Assembly (NCBI GenBank): GCA_905192935.1
Contig: CAJJMX010000133.1
Location: 1 to 5,098, forward strand
Length of the DNA stretch: 5,098 bases
Source of the DNA: an uncultured Mailhella sp.
Lineage (GTDB): Bacteria; Desulfobacterota; Desulfovibrionia; Desulfovibrionales; Desulfovibrionaceae
Direction: 5' to 3'
Below, piece by piece: positions 1 through 5,098 of this stretch (the stretch's first letter is position 1; every line of letters starts with the position of its first letter). Under the pieces are notes generated by a model, which saw nothing but the letters and a program-made list of their open reading frames with translations, was not told where the DNA came from and made no database searches. Made by a program: the position numbers and the translations under genes.

Positions 1-182
1 CTGGTGTGACAGGCCGTGCAGTCCTGAGTCGTATGGATATTATGATCGAAATAGACGGGCCTATCGGTCAAATCCATCTTGATGGGTCCGGCAGGGATAT
101 TTGCGAACTGCGCGGCGCCGGCCGGCAGAGCCAAAGCGGCGACTATCAGAGCGGCGGAGCCTAACGTCAGCAGCTTTTTCAT
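1..182 (-). CDS. Tetraheme cytochrome c3-like periplasmic precursor (C-terminal part outside window)
   Basis: Only the first 60 codons are visible; the gene runs off the left edge. The start is ATG at 182-180, with a strong GGAGGT ribosome binding site at 194-189, 6 nt upstream. Residues 1 to about 24 form a Sec signal peptide: lysines at 2-3, a hydrophobic core, then a cleavage site near AGAA/Q. The mature part has an FDHNIH segment (His47, His50) followed by CTACH (Cys55, Cys58, His59). In class III cytochromes c3 this order is FxHxxH, whose histidines are axial haem ligands, then the first CxxCH. From family knowledge the full protein is about 120-130 residues, binds four haems and shuttles electrons between periplasmic hydrogenases or formate dehydrogenases and membrane complexes. 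Type I and type II c3 cannot be separated from this piece. The gene lies downstream of the ppiD terminator and so is probably its own transcription unit. Confidence 0.87.
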   Translation of the reverse strand, partial: MKKLLTLGSAALIVAALALPAGAAQFANIPAGPIKMDLTDRPVYFDHNIHTTQDCTACHT

Positions 183-188
183 AGGGTG

Positions 189-194
189 ACCTCC
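189..194 (-). promoter_or_regulatory. Strong ribosome binding site of the cytochrome c3-like gene
   Basis: The minus strand reads AGGAGGAGGT just before the start codon. GGAGGT lies 6 nt from ATG, close to ideal anti-SD complementarity and spacing. This fixes the start at 182 and suggests high translation, as expected for an abundant periplasmic cytochrome. Confidence 0.8.
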
Positions 195-247
195 TCCTGG
201 TCTTTACACGAAACCAACGCTCACGCTGCAGAGGCATAAGCAGAGTT

Positions 248-277
248 ACGTTACTTCCAAAACAGAAATAATGTCAA
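248..277 (-). promoter_or_regulatory. Possible sigma70 promoter of the cytochrome c3-like gene
   Basis: The minus strand has a perfect TTGACA -35 box at 277-272. At 18 nt spacing follows TAACGT (253-248), a poor -10 match (3 of 6). This would put the transcript start near 241 and leave a leader of about 58 nt. The -35 box is convincing and the -10 is not, so an activator may be needed or the match may be chance. I looked for sigma54 (TGGCAC/TTGC), Rex-like and FNR-like sites in 183-415 and saw none. Confidence 0.35.
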
Positions 278-403
278 GAGAGAGCGCTCAAAGACGGGCT
301 CTCTTTCCGGTGTCGACGGATGATTATCAGCCGGCTCACTCTGCACCCGCAGACCTTTCGTACCGTGCATGAACACCATGGTTCAGCATACGCCTTCCCG
401 GGC

Positions 404-445
404 AAAAAAGCAAAAGGGCCGGAACGTCTTTTTCCGTTCCGGCCC
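404..445 (-). terminator. Rho-independent terminator of ppiD
   Basis: A perfect 11-bp GC-rich stem (arms 435-445 and 416-426) encloses an 8-nt loop. In the minus-strand direction it is followed by a T tract, TTTTGCTTTTTT, at 415-404. It starts 6 nt after the ppiD stop codon. It should separate ppiD from the cytochrome gene. On the plus strand the stem is followed only by CGTCTTTT, so two-way activity would be weak. Confidence 0.92.
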
Positions 446-451
446 CGTCTT

Positions 452-2350
452 TTACTTGGAAGTCCTGGCAAGCAGCGGTGAATTGTACATCTTCACCTTG
501 GCCTGCGAGCTGAGCTGCGTCAGATAGATCTGATAGATCATGTTGGCCCTGTCCATGACGAGACGATTCTGCATGTCGGCCTCGGCGCTCTTCCACTCTT
601 CCTCAGAAGGAGCCTCGATGACGGACACCCGGGCAAGCACCGCTCCGTCCTGCACGCGATAGGGCTCGTTGAGCCATGCATCGCTGACTTCGGGCACGGC
701 GAAGGCGGCCTGAGCAAGCGCGGGATCAGCAATGAGGTCGGCAATGTTGCCGTCACGGCCGAAGGGTTCGGAGGTCTTGACGGCCGTCCCTTCCGCAGGC
801 TTGCCGTTCTGGAACGCGGCCCGGGCCTTGCGCGCGTCGTCCATGGCCATTTCCGCGGCCTTCTGCTTGGTGAGGAACTCCACGATGATCGGACGAACCT
901 CTTCCAGAGGCTTCACGCTCTGGGGTCTGCTTTCCACCACCTTCACCACCAGCAGCGAATTGCCGGAAGGCAGCGCCGAGTCGAGCACGGTTCCTGATGC
1001 GGCGGCAAGAATGGTCTGCACGTCGGAGTCACGGATATCGAGCTTTTCGGCCAGCTCCTCGGCGGAGATGAGGCCGGTGCTCTCAGCCTTCACGGCCGCA
1101 ACGGAAGCAGCCTTTGCCGCGTCCGCCATGCTCTTTCCGGCAAGGGCCTGAGCCAGAACGGCGTCGGCCTTCTCTTCCAGACCGTGGCTTGCGGCTTCCG
1201 TGGCGAGCTCGGTGCGAAGAGCATCCTTCACTTCGTCGAAGCTGTGCGTCACGGCGTCCTGATGGCCTTCCTTCTTAATAAGATGGAAGCCGAACTGGGT
1301 ACGCACGGGCGCGGAAACCTCTCCGTCCTTGAGGGCGAAGGCCGCCTTGGAGAACTCGGGAACCATCTGACCGGCGGTGAACCAGCCGAGGTCTCCGCCC
1401 TGACTTGCAGTGCCGTCCTGACCGCTCTTCGCCACTTCCGCAAAGTCCTCTCCGCCGCGGATGCGGGCTTCAAGGGCCTTGATCTCATCCTCGGCCTTCT
1501 TCACCTCGGACTCGGGAGCGCCGGCATCGACACGAATGAGAATATGACGGGCGTGAATCTTTTCAGCCTCGGTGTACTGAGACAGCCGTGCGTCCTAGGC
1601 GGCGCGCAGCTCATCATCCTTGATGGCAGAAGGATCACCTATGACCGCGGGGTCGAGGCGGACGAACTCCACATTGACGCTGGGCGGGACCGTGAAGCTG
1701 GCGCTCTGGGCCTCGTAGGTCTTGGCGACTTCCTCTTCGGAAGGCGCGGCCTTGTCCATGTGGGCGGACGCGGGGAACAAAATGTAGTCCACGCGACGGC
1801 GTTCCGCGGCGTAGTCGAAGATGGCCTTGACGGTGGAAGGATCGACGTAGGCGCCGGCGGTCACGAGACGCTGGAGCTTGCCGGGAAGCATGGACTTGGC
1901 CTGATCGGTCTCGAACTGCTTCGGCGTCAAGTGATTTCTGCTCAGCACTTCCTTGTAGACTTCGGCATCGAACTTGCCGTCCTTCTGGAAGTAGGGAAGC
2001 GCTTCAAGAAGCGCGCGCAGCTCATAGGGACTCACGGTCAGTCCCGCACGTTCCGCCTCGTCTTCAATGAGCTTTTCCTGCATGAGCGACTGAAGCACGC
2101 GCTGATCGAGCTTGAAGCTCTCCAGCATTTCCGAAGTGGCATTGGGAATGGAGCGGCGCACATTGTCTTCCATCATGGCGTAGGCGCGCTGAAATTCCAC
2201 TTCGGTGATGTTCCTGCCGTTGACGGAGGCCACGAGTCCCTTGGGACCGGTATAGGAACCGATGCCCCAGAAGACGAAGACCACTATGATGATGCCGAAA
2301 GCCAGTTTCACGCCCCAGGATTGGGCATTGGCTCTGATGCCGTCCAGCAT
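452..2350 (-). CDS. ppiD: PpiD-type periplasmic chaperone / peptidyl-prolyl isomerase, interrupted by an in-frame TAG at codon 252
   Basis: The frame spans 632 codons plus TAA, close to the usual PpiD length of about 620-630. In order it has a short cytoplasmic N-terminus beginning MLDGIRANAQSW; one membrane helix at about residues 14-32; a SurA/PpiD-like N-terminal chaperone domain to about 245; a parvulin domain at about 265-360 with ARHILI (267-272), GGDLGWF (318-324) and FGFHLIK (353-359); and a PpiD-type C-terminal domain. In the family the protein is anchored in the inner membrane and helps fold proteins emerging from the Sec translocon. The start ATG at 2350 has AAGGAG 5 nt upstream. 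Codon 252 is TAG (1597-1595). The same frame continues without any other defect, so this is not a frameshift. Read strictly, it yields a 251-residue membrane-anchored fragment (1595-2350) plus a possible 350-codon frame from GTG at 1504. It could be a recent pseudogene, a recoded gene or a base-call error. Confidence 0.9.
1595..1597 (-). other. In-frame amber (TAG) codon inside ppiD
   Basis: The minus strand reads GAG CTG CGC GCC GCC TAG GAC GCA CGG CTG, giving ELRAA, stop, DARL. The downstream frame goes on through SQYTEAEKIHARHILI into the parvulin domain. From memory, E. coli PpiD has a YYD segment at the matching place, so the ancestral codon was probably TAT or TAC (Tyr), one base away from TAG. 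The base change is seen directly; its meaning is open. Confidence 0.9.
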
Positions 2351-2355
2351 GACGA

Positions 2356-2361
2356 CTCCTT
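2356..2361 (-). promoter_or_regulatory. Ribosome binding site of ppiD
   Basis: AAGGAG lies 5 nt upstream of the ATG at 2350 in the 65-nt gap between aconitase and ppiD. That gap has only a 4-bp GC hairpin without a T run, so no terminator is seen and ppiD is probably co-transcribed with the aconitase gene. Confidence 0.75.
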
Positions 2362-2415
2362 GCTGTTGTTATTGATGTTCCCGAAGCCGCGGACGGCCCG
2401 ATGTTTCTTTTTCCC

Positions 2416-4353
2416 TCAGGATCTGCGGGCACGCACGGCGTTGAGCAGACCGCCTGCCCGGAGCACGTTCCATTCCTTTTCGGAAAGGTCGTTGCGCACG
2501 CGGATCTCGCCGAGGCCTTCCACATGCAGCACGGCTTCTCCGCCGGCCGTCATGGAAGACGTATCCAGACTCACGGACGCGCCGAGCGTCATGCGGTCAT
2601 AATCCGCGCCGTCCACGAATATGAGAGGAAGAATGCCGAAGTTGATGAGATTGGCCCTGTGGATGCGGGCAAAGGACTTGGCCACGACGGCGCGCACGCC
2701 GAGATGACGCGGCGCAAGAGCCGCATGCTCGCGGCTCGAGCCCTGACCGTAGTTCTCTCCGGCAACGATGATGCCGGCCACGCCTTCGGCCTTGACCCTG
2801 TCCTGCCGCTTCACGAAGTTCTCGTCGGTACGGCTGAACACATAGCGGGCAATGGCGGGAACGTTGGAACGCAGCGCGGTGATCTCCGCTCCGGCGGGCA
2901 TGATGTGGTCGGTGGTGATGCCGTCCCCGACCTTGAGCGTGACCTCGCCGGACAGCTTGTCGGGCAGAGCCTCAAAGGTCTCAAGAGCCACGATGTTGGG
3001 ACCGCGCAAGATTTCCACCCGGGCACGCTCCTCCTCCGTGGCGGCGGGGAACAGGAAATGATGACGACCGCCGGGCACATGCGCAGGAAAGTCGGGATGC
3101 GCGGGAGCCTCGCCCCAGGTCGCGGGGTCGGTGAAGCAGCCGTGCAGGGCGCACTGCGCCGCCGTGACGGGGCTGACCAGATAGACCTGGGCGTCTCTCG
3201 TGCCGCTGCGGCCTTCAAAGTTGCGGTTGAAGGTGCGCACGGAAACGCCGCCGGACACGGGAGAGCTGCCCATGCCGATGCACGGTCCGCAGGCACATTC
3301 CAGAAGTCTTACGCCGCTTTCCAGCAGAGAAGCCAGCGAGCCTTCTTCCGTAAGCATGGTCAAGACCTGCCGGGAGCCGGGCGCCATGCAGGTGTCGGTT
3401 TCCGGGCAGACGCGACGGCCGCGCAGAGTTTCGGCCACAAGATGCAGATCGGCATAGGACGAGTTGGTGCAGGAGCCCATGGCCACCTGATCCACATGCA
3501 GACCGGCAAGTTCCGCCACGGGGACCACATTGTCGGGCATGTGGGGACGGGCTACCAGAGGAACGATGGAGGAAAGATCCACTTCCATCTCTTCGTCGTA
3601 CTGAGACCCCTCGTCGGCAAAGAGCGGTTCCCAGTCCTGCTCACGGCCCATCTGCTTCAAAAATTCGCGGGTGCGCTCGTCGGAGGGGAAGAGGGAGCCC
3701 GTGGCTCCGAGCTCGGCGCCCATGTTGGTGATGGTGGCGCGCTCCGGCACGGAAAGCGTGCTCACGCCGGGGCCGCAGTATTCAAAGATGCGTCCCACGC
3801 CGCCCTTGACGCTCAGGCGGGAGAGCATGTGCAAAATGACGTCCTTGGCCTGCGCCCATCCGGTCAGACGGCCGGTGAGCCACACCTTGACGACCTTGGG
3901 CATGGGAATGCTGTAGGGTTCTCCGGCCATGGCGAGAGCCACGGAAAGACCGCCCGCTCCCATGGCGAGACATCCCATGCCGCCCGCGTTGGGAGTATGG
4001 CTGTCGGAGCCGAGCAGCACACGGCCGGGTCTCGCGAAGTTCTCCAGATGGAGCTGATGGCAGATGCCGGTACCGGGAGCGGAATACACCGCGCCGAAGT
4101 GCTGGGCCGCCGTGCGCAGGAAGCGATGGTCGTCGGGATTGCGGAATCCCATCTGCAGGGTGTTGTGATCGACGTAGCTTACCGAAAGCTCGGTGCGGAC
4201 GGAGGGGAGTCCGAGAGCTTCGAACTGAAGCCAGGCCATGGTACCCGTGGCGTCCTGCGTCAGTGTCTGATCCACACGAAGCCCGATCTCCCTGCCGGGG
4301 ATCATTTTCCCTTCCACCAGGTGGGCACTGATAATCTTGTGAGCGATATTCAT
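2416..4353 (-). CDS. acnA: Aconitate hydratase (short, Aquifex/Desulfovibrio-type), [4Fe-4S] enzyme
   Basis: The enzyme interconverts citrate, cis-aconitate and isocitrate in the cytoplasm, feeding 2-oxoglutarate and glutamate synthesis. At 645 residues it is far shorter than bacterial AcnA (about 890) and matches the compact Aquifex-type family. Numbering from the chosen start, the SDSHTPN motif is at 116-122. The three cluster cysteines are Cys295 (in SCTNSS), Cys355 and Cys358 (in CACGPCIGMG). The C-terminal swivel domain has GDGITTDHIMPAG at 476-488 and the substrate-binding GSSREHA at about 538-544. All key residues are present and the frame is intact, ending in TGA. I chose ATG 4353 because AAAGG lies 7 nt upstream and the protein then begins MNIAHKII, like its relatives. 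An ATG at 4368 would add five residues but has no ribosome binding site. It heads a likely two-gene unit with ppiD. Homoaconitase or isopropylmalate isomerase large subunits share the fold, but they lack the fused swivel domain seen here. Confidence 0.93.
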   Translation of the reverse strand: MNIAHKIISAHLVEGKMIPGREIGLRVDQTLTQDATGTMAWLQFEALGLPSVRTELSVSYVDHNTLQMGFRNPDDHRFLRTAAQHFGAVYSAPGTGICHQLHLENFARPGRVLLGSDSHTPNAGGMGCLAMGAGGLSVALAMAGEPYSIPMPKVVKVWLTGRLTGWAQAKDVILHMLSRLSVKGGVGRIFEYCGPGVSTLSVPERATITNMGAELGATGSLFPSDERTREFLKQMGREQDWEPLFADEGSQYDEEMEVDLSSIVPLVARPHMPDNVVPVAELAGLHVDQVAMGSCTNSSYADLHLVAETLRGRRVCPETDTCMAPGSRQVLTMLTEEGSLASLLESGVRLLECACGPCIGMGSSPVSGGVSVRTFNRNFEGRSGTRDAQVYLVSPVTAAQCALHGCFTDPATWGEAPAHPDFPAHVPGGRHHFLFPAATEEERARVEILRGPNIVALETFEALPDKLSGEVTLKVGDGITTDHIMPAGAEITALRSNVPAIARYVFSRTDENFVKRQDRVKAEGVAGIIVAGENYGQGSSREHAALAPRHLGVRAVVAKSFARIHRANLINFGILPLIFVDGADYDRMTLGASVSLDTSSMTAGGEAVLHVEGLGEIRVRNDLSEKEWNVLRAGGLLNAVRARRS

Positions 4354-4360
4354 GGCAAAA

Positions 4361-4365
4361 CCTTT
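4361..4365 (-). promoter_or_regulatory. Ribosome binding site that decides the aconitase start
   Basis: AAAGG at 4365-4361 is 7 nt from ATG 4353. It lies inside the five extra codons that a start at 4368 would use. It therefore argues for initiation at 4353. Confidence 0.6.
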
Positions 4366-4368
4366 CAT

Positions 4369-4412
4369 GGCCGACAGTGCGGCCCGTCATGTGCGGCTTT
4401 CTGCTGTCGGCC
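4369..4412 (-). repeat. Inverted repeat (possible hairpin) in the aconitase mRNA leader
   Basis: GGCCGACAG (4412-4404 on the minus strand) pairs perfectly with CTGTCGGCC (4377-4369), a 9-bp stem around a 26-nt loop. The 3' arm ends exactly at the alternative ATG 4368 and 3 nt before the AAAGG ribosome binding site. A nearby GCGGCC/GGCCGC pairing could compete with it. It could influence translation or simply be chance in GC-rich sequence. There is no T run, so it is not a terminator. Confidence 0.45.
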
Positions 4413-4481
4413 GCAACAAATCCGCAGACACACTCCCCAAAGATGCGGAGACCGGTCCCGGACACACGTTGGAAGGCCCCA

Positions 4482-4510
4482 TTTATACAAGGATAATGCC
4501 CGAAGAGCAA
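4482..4510 (-). promoter_or_regulatory. Predicted sigma70 promoter of the aconitase-ppiD unit
   Basis: On the minus strand TTGCTC (4510-4505, 3 of 6 to TTGACA) is followed after 17 nt by TATAAA (4487-4482, 5 of 6). Transcription would start near 4475, leaving a leader of about 120 nt with two inverted repeats: 4369-4412, and TCCGCA/TGCGGA at 4421-4426 and 4444-4449. Prediction is by eye only. Confidence 0.5.
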
Positions 4511-4561
4511 GCGCGGATATGGGAAAGTGCCTCTCCAGGCGGCCTCTTCCTCGTCTTCGGG

Positions 4562-4573
4562 CCTTCCGGAAGG
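4562..4573. promoter_or_regulatory. 12-bp perfect palindrome between the divergent promoters
   Basis: CCTTCCGGAAGG is self-complementary over all 12 bases. It ends 13 nt before the lpxI -35 box and lies about 50 nt upstream of the aconitase -35 box. The position suits an operator for a dimeric regulator of either gene, but no known factor is recognised and no second copy is seen in the window. Confidence 0.3.
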
Positions 4574-4586
4574 TAAAAACTCACGG

Positions 4587-4615
4587 TTGCAGAGCAACAA
4601 GGATAGGCTTATACT
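4587..4615 (+). promoter_or_regulatory. Predicted sigma70 promoter of lpxI
   Basis: TTGCAG (4587-4592, 3 of 6) and TATACT (4610-4615, 5 of 6) are separated by 17 nt. The start would be near 4622, giving a short leader of about 24 nt before the lpxI start codon. The architecture mirrors the divergent aconitase promoter. Prediction is by eye. Confidence 0.5.
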
Positions 4616-4645
4616 GCTTCCGATTTTTTTAAACCCGGAGTTCCC

Positions 4646-5098
4646 ATGGCAGAGAATATCGGCATCATCGCAGGCGGCGGACAGTTCCCCCGCCTTGTGG
4701 CCCGGCAGGCCCGCGCCGCAGGTCTCGGCGTCATCATCTGCGGCTTTCAGGGGCATACCGACCCCGCCACCGCCGAATGCGCCGACGTGTTCGAACTGCT
4801 CCACTTAGGACAGCTCGGCCGCATGGTCGACTTCTTCAAGGAGCACGGCGTGACCCGCGTCTGCATGGCGGGCTCCATCAGCAAGCCCAAGGCTCTGGAA
4901 TTCCGTCCCGACTGGCGAGCCGCCAAGCTTCTCTTCAGCCTGAAGAAAAAAGGCGACGACGCTCTTTTGCGCGCCATCATGGCCGACATAGAAAAGGACG
5001 GCATCCGCATCGTCGCCTCCGCCGATCTCGCGCCGGGCCTGCGCGTTCCCGGCGGCACGCTCACGCGCCGCGCGCCCACCGAAGACGAATGGAAGGAC
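4646..5098 (+). CDS. lpxI: UDP-2,3-diacylglucosamine pyrophosphatase LpxI (C-terminal part outside window)
   Basis: The first 151 codons are visible, of about 270-280 expected. LpxI (formerly DUF1009) hydrolyses UDP-2,3-diacylglucosamine to lipid X and UMP, the fourth step of lipid A synthesis, and replaces LpxH in many alpha- and deltaproteobacteria. Residues 5-15 form the family's IGIIAGGGxxP opening of the N-terminal domain. AGSISKP at 75-81 and KKGDDALLRAI at 101-111, followed by an acidic stretch and DG at 118-119, are typical of DUF1009 proteins. The protein is cytoplasmic and has no signal peptide. The start ATG at 4646 has GGAG 5 nt upstream. The gene is transcribed away from aconitase. 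In related genomes it often sits with other lipid A genes, so further envelope genes may follow downstream, but that lies outside the window. Confidence 0.9.
   Translation, partial: MAENIGIIAGGGQFPRLVARQARAAGLGVIICGFQGHTDPATAECADVFELLHLGQLGRMVDFFKEHGVTRVCMAGSISKPKALEFRPDWRAAKLLFSLKKKGDDALLRAIMADIEKDGIRIVASADLAPGLRVPGGTLTRRAPTEDEWKD

Noticed and set aside
369..532. A short plus-strand frame starting at ATG 369 over the terminator
   Set aside because: No ribosome binding site, and it runs through the terminator stem and antisense into ppiD.
1504..1597. A frameshift as the explanation for the split ppiD
   Set aside because: The distance from the TAG codon to GTG 1504 is a whole number of codons (31), and translation in the same frame gives family-like sequence throughout, so it is a pure in-frame stop.
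1595..1597. Selenocysteine recoding
   Set aside because: The codon is TAG, not TGA, and no SECIS-like hairpin is apparent downstream.
2351..2415. A terminator between aconitase and ppiD
   Set aside because: Only a 4-bp GCCG/CGGC hairpin without a following T run is present.
1184..2602. A 472-codon open frame on the plus strand opposite ppiD
   Set aside because: Antisense shadow with no recognisable domain; it also runs across the end of aconitase. The minus-strand PpiD motifs are decisive.
2401..4632. A 743-codon open frame on the plus strand opposite aconitase
   Set aside because: It is the antisense shadow of a GC-rich, strongly codon-biased gene. Its translation is rich in Gly, His and Ala, shows no family motif, and it covers a clearly recognised aconitase.
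3782..4804. A 340-codon minus-strand frame crossing the aconitase start and the lpxI region
   Set aside because: It is out of frame with aconitase, runs antisense through lpxI, and shows the Arg- and Ser-rich composition of a frame shadow.

Overview
The window looks like a chromosomal segment of a GC-rich, Gram-negative, sulfate- or sulfite-reducing deltaproteobacterium of the Desulfovibrionaceae (Desulfovibrio, Bilophila or Mailhella-like). Three things point there: a cytochrome c3-type multiheme precursor, an Aquifex-type monomeric aconitase of the kind I associate with Desulfovibrio, and LpxI rather than LpxH for lipid A synthesis. The genus assignment is inference from gene content, not from a marker gene.

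Layout, left to right. Positions 1-182 (minus strand) hold the first 60 codons of a secreted tetraheme cytochrome c3-like protein, cut by the window edge. Positions 183-451 are intergenic: the leader and a possible promoter of the cytochrome gene, then a strong intrinsic terminator that ends the gene to its right. Positions 452-2350 (minus) encode PpiD, a membrane-anchored periplasmic chaperone with a parvulin domain. Its reading frame is interrupted at codon 252 by a single in-frame TAG, with the same frame and clear homology continuing on both sides. Positions 2416-4353 (minus) encode an intact aconitate hydratase, 65 nt upstream of ppiD and probably co-transcribed with it. Positions 4354-4645 are a divergent regulatory region with one promoter-like site for each side, a 12-bp palindrome and an inverted repeat in the aconitase leader. 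Positions 4646-5098 (plus) hold the first 151 codons of lpxI, cut by the right edge.

The genes do not form one pathway. Aconitase serves central carbon metabolism. PpiD (periplasmic folding of exported and outer-membrane proteins) and LpxI (lipid A) both serve the envelope. The cytochrome is a periplasmic electron carrier and has its own leader behind a terminator.

The one striking observation is the in-frame amber codon in ppiD. It sits where PpiD relatives tend to carry tyrosine, just before the parvulin domain. It could be a recent nonsense mutation, a sequencing error, or a sense-decoded or read-through amber. The last is worth testing because some Desulfovibrionaceae, notably Bilophila, are known to carry pyrrolysine (amber-decoding) machinery. 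I see no mobile element, CRISPR array, tRNA or rRNA, and no defence or otherwise novel multi-gene system.
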